From: an uncultured Selenomonadales bacterium | GTDB lineage: Bacteria > Bacillota > Negativicutes > Acidaminococcales > Acidaminococcaceae | Direction: 5' to 3' | Assembly: GCA_900316935.1 (NCBI GenBank) | Contig: ONEW01000016.1 | Location: 1 to 46,374, forward strand | DNA length: 46,374 nt | In this document: positions 1-9,140 of the stretch, one piece after another | Position numbering within the stretch: the first letter of the stretch is position 1 | Layout: every line of letters starts with the position of its first letter | Translations under genes and position numbers: made by a program | Notes under the pieces: model-generated | What the model was told of the DNA's origin: nothing | The model's database searches: none | Seen by the model: only the letters and a program-made list of their open reading frames with translations

Positions 1-30
1 CTCTGAAGAGTATCTTTTGTCTCTACCCAT

Positions 31-91
31 AAAAATAACTCCCTTCATAGAATTCAGTGATTATTTATTTCACTGTTTCCTATAAAGGGAG
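31..91 (-). terminator. Nested hairpin terminator after the DUF815 gene
   Basis: On the minus strand an outer stem (80-91 with 39-50, 12 bp with one G-T pair) encloses an inner 6-bp stem (CAGTGA/TCACTG, 55-60 and 70-75). It is followed by a T-rich run towards position 31. It lies about 30 bases beyond the stop codon of the minus-strand ATPase gene, so it is the likely end of that transcript. Nothing else is seen in positions 1-120. Confidence 0.6.
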
Positions 92-120
92 CATATCACA
101 CCCGGAGGCGGCGCAGGGCC

Positions 121-1425
121 TCACGGTTTGTGGTGCAGCTCCTTCCCCTGGCCCAGGTACCACGTGACGAACTGCCGGGCGATGCGGCCGTTGCGGCCGG
201 AATGCTCCATTTCCCAGCGGATGCCTTCGAGGCGCAGCTCTTCCGGATCGAGGGTGACGCCGGCTTTCTTCAGTTCGTTCGCAATGATGGCCAGGTACTC
301 TTCCTGGGTCGGCGCGGAGTAATGCAGGATCAGGCCGAACCGGTCCGCCAGTGAGATGGATTCATTGGCGCTGTCGTCGCGGTAGACTTCGTCCAGTCCG
401 TCGCTGCGGTCCTGCCAGGTCTCCTTGAGCAGGTGGCGCCGGTTCGACGTGGCGTAGAGCAGCACGTTGTCCGGCTGGGGCGTGACACTGCCGTCGATGG
501 CCGATTTCAGGTATTTATAGTCCTTTTCCCCCGCGTCGAAAGACAGGTCGTCGAGGAAGAGGATGAACTTTTTGCTCCGCACTTCGGCCAATCCCTCAAG
601 CAGGGCCGGCAGCCAGCGGAGCTGGTCCCGGTCGACCTGGATGAGGCGCAGGCCTTCCCTGTGGAAGCGGCCCGCCAGCGCCTTGACCGCCGTCGATTTG
701 CCCGTGCCCCGGGCGCCGGTCAGCAGGACATTGTTCGCCGCGCGGCCGTCCAGGAAATCTTCCGTGTTGGCCAGCAGTTTCGCCTTTTGGGCCTTGTAGC
801 CGATGAGGTCTTCCCAGGGGAAGGCCGGGAACGGGTCAATGCCGGTCAGGCGGCCCTGGTCGTCAATGCGGAAGGCTGTGAAGCGCGCGAAGAGGCCGCG
901 GCCGTAGTGGACGTAGTGGTCCAGCAAGGCGCGGGCGGCTTCGTCCGGTGTTTCGCAGGCCGCCAGGGCCTCGTCCAGGCGCAGCGTGGCCTCGCACGTG
1001 TCCGGCCGGGCCGGCCGGTAGTCGTCGAAGAGGTCCGTACCCAGCAGTGCCGACGGCGGCTCCGTCAGATAGGGCCACAGCAGGATCATGTCGGCCCGCA
1101 GGACCTGTTCCATGGAAGCGCCGATGACGCCCGTCCGTTCCACCGCCGCGGCAATGGCGGAATCCCCCTCGGCCAGCAGGTTGACCAGGTACGAGCGGAC
1201 TACGTTGCCCCCCAGGCCCAGGGTTTCCGCCTGGTCCGTCAGCAGCGCCGCAGCGGCCGCCGCCGTATTCACGTCGGGGTGTCCGGCCTCTTCTTCCGGC
1301 GGGGCCGTGAAGCCCGTCACCGCCGGGCGCGCCCCCAGCCTCTGCAACCCCAGGAGGGCCTTCACTACGGGGTCCTTCAATATCTTGCGGCAGCCCATGA
1401 GGCCGCTTAAATCCGTATAGGTCAT
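121..1425 (-). CDS. DUF815-family P-loop ATPase
   Basis: A 434-residue protein of the DUF815 ATP-binding family, AAA-like cytoplasmic proteins of unknown role. A Walker A motif (GARGTGKST) sits in the middle, followed by a Walker B-like run (FILFLDDLSF) and a C-terminal AAA lid region, as expected. The N-terminal ~190 residues are helical and poorly conserved, which is normal for the family. The ATG at 1425 is chosen because a GAGAGGA ribosome site lies just upstream. The reading frame stays open to 2007, but that part overlaps the divergent TetR gene antisense and is discarded. Monocistronic, with its own promoter and terminator. The family call is firm; the function is unknown. Confidence 0.85.
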   Translation of the reverse strand: MTYTDLSGLMGCRKILKDPVVKALLGLQRLGARPAVTGFTAPPEEEAGHPDVNTAAAAAALLTDQAETLGLGGNVVRSYLVNLLAEGDSAIAAAVERTGVIGASMEQVLRADMILLWPYLTEPPSALLGTDLFDDYRPARPDTCEATLRLDEALAACETPDEAARALLDHYVHYGRGLFARFTAFRIDDQGRLTGIDPFPAFPWEDLIGYKAQKAKLLANTEDFLDGRAANNVLLTGARGTGKSTAVKALAGRFHREGLRLIQVDRDQLRWLPALLEGLAEVRSKKFILFLDDLSFDAGEKDYKYLKSAIDGSVTPQPDNVLLYATSNRRHLLKETWQDRSDGLDEVYRDDSANESISLADRFGLILHYSAPTQEEYLAIIANELKKAGVTLDPEELRLEGIRWEMEHSGRNGRIARQFVTWYLGQGKELHHKP

Positions 1426-1455
1426 GCTGTCATCCTCTCTTTCCTGTATGTCCCG

Positions 1456-1484
1456 ATTATACCATACCCGAAATTCCCTGTCTT
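1456..1484 (-). promoter_or_regulatory. Promoter of the DUF815 gene
   Basis: Reading the minus strand, AAGACA (1484-1479) and a perfect TATAAT (1461-1456) are 17 bp apart. They lie 30 bases before the ATG. Confidence 0.6.
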
Positions 1485-1527
1485 GCGGAACAGGACATCT
1501 GTGCCGGGAAATGAATTGAATAAAAGT

Positions 1528-1559
1528 CATTGACTTAAATTCAATGAATGTGATACAAT
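1528..1559 (+). promoter_or_regulatory. TetR-gene promoter with palindromic operator
   Basis: TTGACT (1530-1535) and TACAAT (1554-1559) are separated by 18 bp. An inverted repeat, CATTGA-N7-TCAATG (1528-1546), covers the -35 and most of the spacer. That is a typical place for an autoregulating TetR protein to bind. Assigning it to the next gene is inference from position. Confidence 0.65.
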
Positions 1560-1587
1560 CCAATGGCAGACGAAAGGGGTGCATACC

Positions 1588-2205
1588 ATGACGAACCGGC
1601 AGCTGGCGGCGCAGCAGACGCGGAAGAAACTCGTTGCAGCGGCGCGCCGACTCATCGGGGAAAAAGGACTGACCAATACCTCTGTCGCGGAAATCGCGAA
1701 AGAGGCAGGCGTCGCGAACGGCACGTTCTACACCTATTTCAGGACCAAGGAAGAGATCGTCTTCGAACTCGGCTGGGAATCGTTCCGGAACCTGCTGGAC
1801 GAAACGCTGCAGCAGGCCGGCGGCTTTCCGGAACGCCTTGTGTATTTCATGGTGCATTTCGCCGGGCAGATCGAGGCTTCGGGCCTGAAGCTGTGCCAGG
1901 AATGGGTGCGCAACAACGCGGATCCGGCCCTCGTGGAACCGCAGAACCGGGGCAAGCTGCAGCTGGACCTGGCGTCCCTGGGAAAACTGGTGGAAGACGG
2001 CATCCACCGCGGCGAGCTGAAACAGGACACGCCGGCCGATATGCTGGCCCGTACCCTGGCCGATGTCCTCTACGGACAGATGCTTTGCTGGGCTATGGCC
2101 GGCGGGGCCTACAGCTACAAGGCGCGGACGGAGGAGTTCTGCCGCTTCTGCCTGCCGGCCCTGATCAACCCGTATCTCGTGAAAAAGAAGGAACGGAACA
2201 ATTAA
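1588..2205 (+). CDS. TetR/AcrR-family transcriptional regulator
   Basis: A 205-residue regulator. The N-terminal ~60 residues form a TetR DNA-binding domain, with the recognition-helix signature NGTFYTYFRTKEE. The rest is the variable ligand-binding and dimerisation domain. The start is the ATG at 1588, with AAAGGGG about 8 bases upstream; an in-frame GTG at 1579 overlaps that ribosome site and is less likely. An aldo-keto reductase gene follows 39 bases later on the same strand, so the regulator probably controls itself and that enzyme in response to a reactive carbonyl or xenobiotic. The ligand cannot be read from sequence. Confidence 0.88.
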   Translation: MTNRQLAAQQTRKKLVAAARRLIGEKGLTNTSVAEIAKEAGVANGTFYTYFRTKEEIVFELGWESFRNLLDETLQQAGGFPERLVYFMVHFAGQIEASGLKLCQEWVRNNADPALVEPQNRGKLQLDLASLGKLVEDGIHRGELKQDTPADMLARTLADVLYGQMLCWAMAGGAYSYKARTEEFCRFCLPALINPYLVKKKERNN

Positions 2206-2244
2206 GAGGGACAGATGATGTCCGGGAAAGGAAGGAAAACCACG

Positions 2245-3090
2245 ATGGAATACAGAACGTTGTACAACGGCGTCAAGATGCCCATGCTGGGCTTCGGCGT
2301 CTACCAGGTTTCAGAAGAGGACACGGAACAGGCGGTCCTCACGGCGCTCCAGGCCGGCTACCGCCTGATTGACACGGCCCGGGCCTACCGCAACGAGGCC
2401 GCTGTCGGCCGGGCCATCAAGGCAAGCGGCATCCCCCGCGGAGAAATCTTTCTGACCACCAAGCTGTGGGTCAGCGACTTTTCGTACGAAGGCGCCCTCG
2501 CCGCGACGGAAAAGTCCCTCAGGCGGCTCGGGACGGACTACATCGACCTGATGCTGCTCCACCAGCCCGTCGGCGACTACTGCAGCGCCTGGCGCGCCCT
2601 GGAAAAGTTCTACGCCGATAAGGCGCTGCGGGCCATCGGCATGGCCAACTGCTACCCCCATGTGCTTTGCGATCTGTGCGAAACCTTCCAGGTCAGACCC
2701 ATGGTCAACCAGGTCGAACTGCATCCCTTCTTCCAGCAGCCCGGGAACCTCGAAGTCATGCAGGAATACGGCGTCGTGCCCGAAGCCTGGGGCCCCTTTG
2801 CGGAAGGGAAGCACGACATCTTCCGCCACCCCGTGCTGACCGGCATCGGCGCCAAATACGGCAAAACGGCCGCCCAGACCGCCCTGCGCTGGAACATCCA
2901 GCGCGGCGTCGTCGTCATCCCCAAATCGGTCCATGAAGAACGCATCCGCCAGAACTTCGACGTGTTCGATTTCGAACTGGACAAGCAGGACATGGAACGG
3001 ATCCAGGCCCTGGACCTCGGCCGCAGCGACATCGTCAACCACTTTGACCCGGCCTTCGTGAAGCTGCTGCATTCGTTCCGTGTGGATTGA
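2245..3090 (+). CDS. Aldo/keto reductase
   Basis: A 281-residue NAD(P)H-dependent aldo/keto reductase, closest in style to the 2,5-diketogluconate reductase/YvgN group. The catalytic tetrad is visible: Asp43 and Tyr48 (DTARAYRNE), Lys73 (TTKLW) and His106 (LLHQP). The C-terminal cofactor region IPKS..EERIRQN is present. The ATG at 2245 has AAGGAAGG nine bases upstream; an earlier ATG at 2215 has no such site. It forms a two-gene unit with the TetR regulator and ends before a strong terminator. The substrate is unknown; carbonyl detoxification is inferred. Confidence 0.88.
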   Translation: MEYRTLYNGVKMPMLGFGVYQVSEEDTEQAVLTALQAGYRLIDTARAYRNEAAVGRAIKASGIPRGEIFLTTKLWVSDFSYEGALAATEKSLRRLGTDYIDLMLLHQPVGDYCSAWRALEKFYADKALRAIGMANCYPHVLCDLCETFQVRPMVNQVELHPFFQQPGNLEVMQEYGVVPEAWGPFAEGKHDIFRHPVLTGIGAKYGKTAAQTALRWNIQRGVVVIPKSVHEERIRQNFDVFDFELDKQDMERIQALDLGRSDIVNHFDPAFVKLLHSFRVD

Positions 3091-3166
3091 CCGCATAGCG
3101 ATTGTCCCGGAAATCATTTTTGTGTGGCAATCTATACGCTGAAACATAAAGACAGGCGTAAAAAGC

Positions 3167-3197
3167 AAATCCGCCCTTTGACGAAGGGCGGATTTTT
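3167..3197 (+). terminator. Intrinsic terminator after the aldo/keto reductase
   Basis: A perfect 12-bp stem (3167-3178 with 3184-3195) with loop TGACG, running into TTTTT. Confidence 0.9.
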
Positions 3198-3252
3198 GTA
3201 TGAGGCGGGAAATCCTGCCGTCCCTGCTGTTTTGGTCATTATATTGTAGACA

Positions 3253-3281
3253 TTTACGAAACACACAGGTTGTGTTACAAT
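3253..3281 (+). promoter_or_regulatory. Promoter of the replication/translation operon
   Basis: TTTACG (3253-3258) and TACAAT (3276-3281) are 17 bp apart, about 40 bases before the decarboxylase start. They fall in an AT-rich pocket between GC-rich genes. Confidence 0.55.
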
Positions 3282-3322
3282 GATAAAATAGACTGGATAA
3301 GTGTTTATTTGCGGAGGTTACG

Positions 3323-4822
3323 GTGAAAAAGGAACCGGAAAAGGAACTGCACCAGCCCCTGGTGGAAGCCATGGAACGGTACTTGCAGGAGGGCGTGTAT
3401 CCGCTGCATACGCCGGGCCACAAAGGGGGCCGCGGCATGGCGGAACCGCTGCGGTCGCTGCTGGGGGACGCCGCCCTGAAGATGGATGTGTCCCTCATGG
3501 CCGAGCTGGACGATATCCACGCCCCGTCGGGCTGTATCGCGGCGGCGCAGCAGGCAGCGGCGGAACTGTACGGCAGTGACGCCGCCTTCCTGGCGGTCAA
3601 CGGGACGACGGGGGCGATCCACGCCATGCTGATGACGGCGCTGCGTCCCGGGGACAAGGTCCTCGTACCCCGCAATTCCCACCGCAGCGTGGCGGGCGGC
3701 CTGATCCTGGTGGACGCCGTGCCGGTCTATGCGGCACCGCCGTATCTGCCGGAATGGGGCCTGCAGGGGCAGCTGACGCCGGACCAGGCGGCGCAGGCGT
3801 TCGGGCGGCACCCCGATTTGAAGGCCGTCGTCCTGACGAGCCCCAACTACTTCGGGATGGCTGCCGATGTGCGCGCCATCGCGGACATCGCCCACGCCCA
3901 CGGAGCCGTGCTGCTGGTGGACGAGGCCCACGGCCCGCATCTGGGCTTCCACGGGGGGCTGCCTCCGTCGGCCCTGCAGTGCGGCGCCGACATGGCGGCC
4001 CAGAGCACCCATAAGCTCCTGGGGGCCATGACGCAGTGTTCCCTGCTGCACGTGCGGGGGGAGCGCATCGATCTGCGCCATGCCGCCGATGTCATGAGCC
4101 TGTTGACGACGACGAGTCCCAACTACCTGCTCATGGGCTCGCTGGATGCGGCGCGGGCGCAGCTGGCCGCCGATGGCCGCGGGATGATGTCCCGGGCCCT
4201 GGCTGCGGCAGACCGGCTGCGGGAGAGCCTGACCGGCCTTGCGGGGCTGCGGGTCCTTTGGGAAGCGGATGTGGCCGGCCGGGCCGGGGTGACGGCCCTG
4301 GACCGGACGAAGGTGACGCTGCATCTGGACCGGACGGATGTGACGGGGATCGAGCTGGGCGGACGGCTGCGCGAGGCCGGACTGGCGGTGGAACTCGTCG
4401 ATCCGCGCCATGTCCTCTTTTTGGTGACCTATGCCGACGCGGGCGCGGAATGGCCTGCCGTGTGCGGACGCATCCGCGGCGTGCTGGAGGCGCTGCCCGC
4501 CTGGCAGGGGGCCGCGGCTGCCGTTCCGGCAGCCGCTGCGCCGGCCCTGCCGCTGACCGAAGCGGTCCTGCCGCTGCGCCAGGTCTTTTACGGCACAACG
4601 GAACCGGTGCCGCTGGACCGTGCGGCAGGGCGTATCTGCGGGGAAACGGTCAGTTTTTATCCGCCGGGGATTCCCGTGGTCTTGCCGGGGGAACGGTTTA
4701 CGGAACCAATCATCGCATGGTGCAAAGCGCGCAAAGCGGCAGGCCTGCCTGTGAGCGGCCCCGCCGACACGACGCTCGCCACGGTGCGCGTCCTGCGGGA
4801 ACCGCGGGACGGCGCGCGTTAA
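3323..4822 (+). CDS. Orn/Lys/Arg decarboxylase-family PLP enzyme (YaaO-like)
   Basis: A 499-residue fold-type I PLP enzyme of the Orn/Lys/Arg decarboxylase major-domain family, like B. subtilis YaaO/SpeA. N-terminal HTPGHKGG and the PLP-lysine motif STHKLLGAMTQ (Lys231) are present. A smaller C-terminal domain carries the late motif FYPPGIPVVLPGE. The start is GTG at 3323, preceded by GGAGG at 3313-3317. The gene heads the operon and is followed 10 bases later by tmk, as yaaO-tmk is in Bacillus. The amino acid used (arginine, lysine or ornithine) cannot be decided from sequence. The first ~130 bases downstream of the start are unusually purine-rich. Confidence 0.88.
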   Translation: MKKEPEKELHQPLVEAMERYLQEGVYPLHTPGHKGGRGMAEPLRSLLGDAALKMDVSLMAELDDIHAPSGCIAAAQQAAAELYGSDAAFLAVNGTTGAIHAMLMTALRPGDKVLVPRNSHRSVAGGLILVDAVPVYAAPPYLPEWGLQGQLTPDQAAQAFGRHPDLKAVVLTSPNYFGMAADVRAIADIAHAHGAVLLVDEAHGPHLGFHGGLPPSALQCGADMAAQSTHKLLGAMTQCSLLHVRGERIDLRHAADVMSLLTTTSPNYLLMGSLDAARAQLAADGRGMMSRALAAADRLRESLTGLAGLRVLWEADVAGRAGVTALDRTKVTLHLDRTDVTGIELGGRLREAGLAVELVDPRHVLFLVTYADAGAEWPAVCGRIRGVLEALPAWQGAAAAVPAAAAPALPLTEAVLPLRQVFYGTTEPVPLDRAAGRICGETVSFYPPGIPVVLPGERFTEPIIAWCKARKAAGLPVSGPADTTLATVRVLREPRDGAR

Positions 4823-4832
4823 GGAGTTATAC

Positions 4833-5462
4833 ATGCAACAAGGCTATTTCATTACATTGGAAGGCGTGGACGGCGGCGGCAAAACGACGCAGCTCCGGCG
4901 TCTGGCCGATGCGTTCGCGGATTGCGGCGTACCCGCGGTCTGCACGCGGGAGCCCGGCGGCACGGCGGCGGCGGAGCGCATCCGCGGCGTCGTCCTGGAT
5001 AAGGACTTCACCATGAATGCCCGGACGGAGCTGCTGCTTTACCTGGCGGCCCGGGCCGAGCATGTGGACCATGTGGTGCGGCCGGCCCTGGCGGCGGGCA
5101 AGGTGGTCCTGTGCGACCGCTTTTCCGATTCGACCATGGTCTACCAGGGATTCGTCCGGGGGATTCCGCCGGACCAGGTGGCCGCCCTCTGCGAATTCGC
5201 GGCACAGGGGCTGCGGCCGGATTTGACGATCCTCCTCGACGCGGATCCGCAGGACCTGCTGGCACGGCGCACGCAGCGCCGGGTGGAAGACCGGTTGGAA
5301 CGGGAAGGCCTGGCGTTCCAGAAGCAGGTGCGGGAGGGCTTCCTGGCCCTGGCACGGCGCGAGCCGCAGCGCATCTGCGTGGTGGACGCCCTGCAGACGG
5401 CGGACGCCGTCCAGGCGGAGATTTTGACGGCAGTGGAAAAACGGGGCATCCTGCCCCGCTGA
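4833..5462 (+). CDS. tmk: Thymidylate kinase
   Basis: Phosphorylates dTMP to dTDP for DNA synthesis; 209 residues, normal length. The P-loop GVDGGGKTT is at residues 11-19, the DRF motif is in LCDRFSDST, and the lid-region arginines are in RRVEDRLEREG. The ATG follows AAGGAG. It sits between the decarboxylase and holB in the conserved Firmicutes order. Confidence 0.96.
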   Translation: MQQGYFITLEGVDGGGKTTQLRRLADAFADCGVPAVCTREPGGTAAAERIRGVVLDKDFTMNARTELLLYLAARAEHVDHVVRPALAAGKVVLCDRFSDSTMVYQGFVRGIPPDQVAALCEFAAQGLRPDLTILLDADPQDLLARRTQRRVEDRLEREGLAFQKQVREGFLALARREPQRICVVDALQTADAVQAEILTAVEKRGILPR

Positions 5463-5486
5463 AGATAGAGGAAAAGGGACGAAGCC

Positions 5487-6566
5487 ATGTTTGAGACGAT
5501 TGTGGGGCACGAGCAGAACAAGGAATTCCTCCGGCGCCTTTTGGCACGGGACAACCGGCCCCACTCCCTCCTGTTCCACGGACCGGAGGGCATGGGCAAG
5601 CGCCTGCTGGCGCTGGAATTCGCCAAAGCGCTGTTGTGCCTGGCCCCGGACAAGGCGGACAGGCCCTGCGGAATATGCGGGTCGTGCCGGCTGCTCCATA
5701 CGGTCGGGGCGGGCGCGCCGCCAGAGGTCCGCCGCGGGGACACGGAGGGGCCGGGCCATCCGGACCTGATCTACGTGGAACACGACCACAACCCGGACAA
5801 GAAACGGCGCCTCATCACCATCGGGCAGATCCACGACCTCATCGGGCAGGCGCAGCTGTCGCCGTCCGTGGGCACGTGCCGCGTGTGCCTCCTCGACGAG
5901 TCGGACCTGATGACGACGGAGGCGGCGAATGCCTTCCTGAAACTGCTCGAGGAACCGCCGCAGCATCTGTACTTCATCCTGATTGCCGCCAAGACCGGCA
6001 ATATGCTGCCGACCATCCTGTCCCGCGTCATCTCGCTGCGGTTCGCCGCCCTGTCCCGGGCCGAGGTGCAGCAGATCCTGATGCGCAAGACGGGCCTGGG
6101 GGCGGACGAGGCCGCGGTGGTGGCGGACCTGGCGGATGGCTCGCTGGGCCGCGCGCTGGCGTACCACGAAGCGGACATCCTGTCCTTGCGCGACCGGGCG
6201 CAGGAGTTCATCGCCTGCTTCCCGACGCAGACGCCCCTGAACCTGATCATGGAGCGGGATTATTTCAGCGACCTGATTCCGGACGGTTCGCCGGCCAGCT
6301 TCGAAACGCTGCGGATCTTCCTCGATTTGATGAAGACCCTCTTCCGGGACATGCTCTTCCTGCAACTGGGGCTGACGGGGCGCGTCCTGAACGCGGACCG
6401 GGTGCCGGCGCTGCAGGAGCAGGCGCAAAAATGGCGCCGGGATGCGCTGACACACGCCGTGGAAGCGGTGGAACGGGCTTCGCTGGCGGCCCTCCGGCAC
6501 GCCAACCGCAAGGCCGTCCTCGACGACCTGACCTTCACCATCAACGCCTTCGCGCAGCACGCGTGA
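5487..6566 (+). CDS. holB: DNA polymerase III delta-prime subunit
   Basis: Clamp-loader subunit that helps load the beta clamp on DNA. It has 359 residues, slightly longer than usual. The AAA+ domain begins at the N-terminus with GPEGMGK. A zinc-finger cysteine set (CGICGSC) follows, then a ~25-residue Gly/Pro-rich stretch before the helix that reads LIYVEHDH. The sensor-type motif FLKLLEEPP is intact. It lies 24 bases after tmk and 25 before ricT, in the usual cluster. Confidence 0.93.
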   Translation: MFETIVGHEQNKEFLRRLLARDNRPHSLLFHGPEGMGKRLLALEFAKALLCLAPDKADRPCGICGSCRLLHTVGAGAPPEVRRGDTEGPGHPDLIYVEHDHNPDKKRRLITIGQIHDLIGQAQLSPSVGTCRVCLLDESDLMTTEAANAFLKLLEEPPQHLYFILIAAKTGNMLPTILSRVISLRFAALSRAEVQQILMRKTGLGADEAAVVADLADGSLGRALAYHEADILSLRDRAQEFIACFPTQTPLNLIMERDYFSDLIPDGSPASFETLRIFLDLMKTLFRDMLFLQLGLTGRVLNADRVPALQEQAQKWRRDALTHAVEAVERASLAALRHANRKAVLDDLTFTINAFAQHA

Positions 6567-6591
6567 AGGAGAGTGCAAAAAGGAGTTCATT

Positions 6592-7443
6592 ATGACGACC
6601 ATCGTAGGGGTCCGCTTCAAACGGACCTGTAAAATATACTATTTCGACCCTGCGGACACGGGCGCCGTCAAAGGCGACGACGTCATCGTGGAAACCACGT
6701 GGGGCATGGAATTCGGCACCGTGACGGTAGGCCCGAAGGAAGTGGATGACAAGCACGTCACCCAGCCGTTGAAGCCGATCATCCGCAAGGTGACCGATGC
6801 GGACCGTAAGAAGCTGAAGGAAAACAGCGTCCGCGAAAAAGAGGCCTTCAACATCTGCCAGCGCTGCATCAGGCGCCACGGTCTGGAAATGAGCCTGGTG
6901 GACGTGGAATTCACGTTCGATGTGTCCCGCATCATCTTCTATTTTACGGCGGACGGCCGCATCGACTTCCGCGAACTGGTCAAGGACCTGGCCTCGGTCT
7001 TCCGGACCCGCATCGAGCTGCGCCAGATCGGCGTGCGCGACGAGGCCCGCATGGTCGGCGGCATCGGCTGCTGCGGCCGGCCCCTGTGCTGCGCCTCCTG
7101 GATGGGCGACTTCGAACCGGTCTCCATCCGCATGGCCAAGAGCCAGAACCTGTCCCTGAACCCGACCAAGATTTCCGGCTGCTGCGGCCGCCTCATGTGC
7201 TGCCTCAAATTCGAAGATTACCTGTATGAAAAGCCGAAGGGAAAGAACAAGAAGCCCCGCCGGGAGAAGGCGGAAATGCCGCAGGTCGGCACCATGGTTG
7301 CCACGAGCATGGGCAACGGCAAGGTGACGACGGTCAACAAGGCCAAGCACACGGCCACGGTCCAGTTGACGCCGGACAACGTCGTCACGCTGGAGTGGGA
7401 CGAGATCATGGAAGCCGACAAAGCGGTGCAAAGCAGCGATTGA
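6592..7443 (+). CDS. ricT: PSP1-domain protein, RicT (YaaT) homologue
   Basis: 283 residues, matching the length of B. subtilis YaaT/RicT, a component of the RicAFT complex that stimulates RNase Y-dependent mRNA maturation. The PSP1 domain occupies roughly residues 60-150. After it come the conserved cysteine clusters GCCGRPLCCASW and GCCGRLMCCLKFE, which bind iron-sulfur clusters in the Bacillus complex. The C-terminal tail is basic. Position directly after holB is the standard one. The partner genes ricA and ricF are not in this window. Confidence 0.92.
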   Translation: MTTIVGVRFKRTCKIYYFDPADTGAVKGDDVIVETTWGMEFGTVTVGPKEVDDKHVTQPLKPIIRKVTDADRKKLKENSVREKEAFNICQRCIRRHGLEMSLVDVEFTFDVSRIIFYFTADGRIDFRELVKDLASVFRTRIELRQIGVRDEARMVGGIGCCGRPLCCASWMGDFEPVSIRMAKSQNLSLNPTKISGCCGRLMCCLKFEDYLYEKPKGKNKKPRREKAEMPQVGTMVATSMGNGKVTTVNKAKHTATVQLTPDNVVTLEWDEIMEADKAVQSSD

Positions 7444-7499
7444 GGGGACGATGTCCCGGCCTTTGCGGCTGCAAAGGACAGGACATCCCGGGAAACCAT

Positions 7500-8222
7500 A
7501 TGATACGCGAAGATTATCTGCCGTCATGCGGGTACAGGATCTACCAGGACCCGGCGGAATTCACGTTTACGACGGATTCCGTGTTCCTGGCGCACTTCCC
7601 CCACATCGTGACGAAGGCCCGCGCCCTGGAACTGGGGTGCGGTACCGGGGCTGTCAGCCTCTTCCTGGCCGCCCGGGGCGCCGCGAGCGTGACAGGGGTG
7701 GACATCAACCCGCGCATGACGGAACTGTTGAACAAGAGCGCCGCCGCGAACGGCCTGACGGGCCGGGTGCAGGCGGAAACGCTCGATATACGCGCCATCC
7801 GGGACTGGTGTCCCACGGAAAGTTTCGACCTGGTGGCGGCGAACCCGCCGTACCGCCACAGCGGCAGCGGGCAGGAACGCAAGATCGGCACCATCGCGTG
7901 CCACGAGAAGACCGCCGTCCTGGAGGACTTTTTCCGGGCCGCGGCCTACGCGCTGCACAGCCGGGGCCGTTTCGCCCTGGTGCAGCTGCCGGACCGGTTT
8001 ATGGAGAGCATGGAACTGGCCGTACGGTACAAGCTGCAGCCCAAGCGGCTGCAATGGGTACATGCGTCGGTGGACAAGCCGGCGTGGGTGTTCCTCCTGG
8101 AAATGGTGAAGAACGGCAGCTACGGCCTCGCTGTCCTGCCGCCCCTCGTCCTGTACGGCGCGAACGGCGGCCTGACGGAACAGGCGCGCCGCGCCATGGG
8201 AGAAGTGCCGGAGGAGGCGTGA
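7500..8222 (+). CDS. trmN6: tRNA1(Val) A37 N6-methyltransferase-like
   Basis: A 240-residue class I SAM-dependent methyltransferase of the YabB/TrmN6 family, which methylates adenine 37 of tRNA-Val in E. coli. Motif I is ELGCGTGAVSLFLA; the N6-adenine catalytic motif NPPY follows at about residue 115. The ATG at 7500 is the first sensible start: the upstream in-frame stretch is the ricT 3' end read out of frame. The ribosome site is weak, so translation may be coupled to ricT, whose stop is 57 bases upstream. Exact substrate in this organism is inferred from family and synteny. Confidence 0.88.
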   Translation: MIREDYLPSCGYRIYQDPAEFTFTTDSVFLAHFPHIVTKARALELGCGTGAVSLFLAARGAASVTGVDINPRMTELLNKSAAANGLTGRVQAETLDIRAIRDWCPTESFDLVAANPPYRHSGSGQERKIGTIACHEKTAVLEDFFRAAAYALHSRGRFALVQLPDRFMESMELAVRYKLQPKRLQWVHASVDKPAWVFLLEMVKNGSYGLAVLPPLVLYGANGGLTEQARRAMGEVPEEA

Positions 8223-8224
8223 CG

Positions 8225-9088
8225 ATGGCGGAAGAGCAGAAGACGGTCCGGGAGCCGGGCCGGGGAACCCTGTATTTGACGGCGACCCCCATCGGCAACC
8301 TGGACGATATGACACCCCGCGCCCTGGCGGTACTGCGGGAGGCGGACCTCATCGCCGCCGAAGACACGCGCCGCACGCTGCAGCTGCTGAACCACTTCGG
8401 CATCCGGGGCAGCCTGGTCCGTTATGATGAGAACACCAAGGAACGGGAAGGCCCGATCCTGCTGGAAAAACTGCTGGCGGGGCAGGACATCGCCCTCGTG
8501 ACGGACGCCGGCTTTCCGGGCATTTCGGACCCGGGCGAAGCCATGGCGCGCCTGGCCCTTGACGCCGGCATCCGCGTCGTGCCCGTGCCGGGCGCCAACG
8601 CGTGCCTTACGGCCCTCGTCGCATCGGGCCTGCCGTCGACCCCCTTCTTTTTCGGCGGCTTTTTGCCGAAGACAAAAAAGAACCGGGCGGCCCAGCTCGA
8701 AGCCTGGAAATACATTCCGGCCACCGTCGTCCTCTACGAAGCGCCGCACCGCATCCGCGACGTGCTGCAGGAAATCCTGGCGGCCTGGGGCGACCGGCCC
8801 CTGGTATTCGGCCGGGAGCTGACCAAGGTGCACGAGGAATTCTGGCGCGGCACCGTGTCCGGCGCCATCGCCTACCTGGCGGCTACCCCGCCGCGGGGGG
8901 AATTCGTCCTCGTCATCGGGCAGGGGGACGCCGTCCCGCCGGACCCGGCGGAACCGGCGGAGGAGCCGCTCGACACCGTGCGCCGCCTCCTCGCCGAAGG
9001 CGTTCCGAAGAAGGAAGCCCTGGCCCGCGTGGCCAAAGAACGCAAAGTTCCCAAACGGGAACTGTACAACGCGCTCTTAAAAGATTAA
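8225..9088 (+). CDS. rsmI: 16S rRNA C1402 2'-O-methyltransferase
   Basis: 287 residues, TP_methylase (tetrapyrrole methylase-like) fold. The N-terminal TATPIGNLDDMTPRAL, then AAEDTRRT, and the SAM-binding loop VTDAGFPGISDPG are family hallmarks. It 2'-O-methylates C1402 in the decoding centre together with RsmH. The C-terminal ~50 residues form the usual small helical domain. ATG 8225 has GGAGG seven bases upstream; a GTG at 8219 overlapping the trmN6 stop is an alternative. It is followed by metG after 52 bases with no regulatory leader. Confidence 0.95.
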   Translation: MAEEQKTVREPGRGTLYLTATPIGNLDDMTPRALAVLREADLIAAEDTRRTLQLLNHFGIRGSLVRYDENTKEREGPILLEKLLAGQDIALVTDAGFPGISDPGEAMARLALDAGIRVVPVPGANACLTALVASGLPSTPFFFGGFLPKTKKNRAAQLEAWKYIPATVVLYEAPHRIRDVLQEILAAWGDRPLVFGRELTKVHEEFWRGTVSGAIAYLAATPPRGEFVLVIGQGDAVPPDPAEPAEEPLDTVRRLLAEGVPKKEALARVAKERKVPKRELYNALLKD

Positions 9089-9140
9089 AATAGAGGGAAA
9101 CCCATCCATTTCATTTTCCATACAAAGGGGTCTGAACATT

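Noticed and set aside
1426..2007. N-terminal extension of the DUF815 gene
   Set aside because: It runs antisense through the TetR gene and has no ribosome site, whereas ATG 1425 has a good one.
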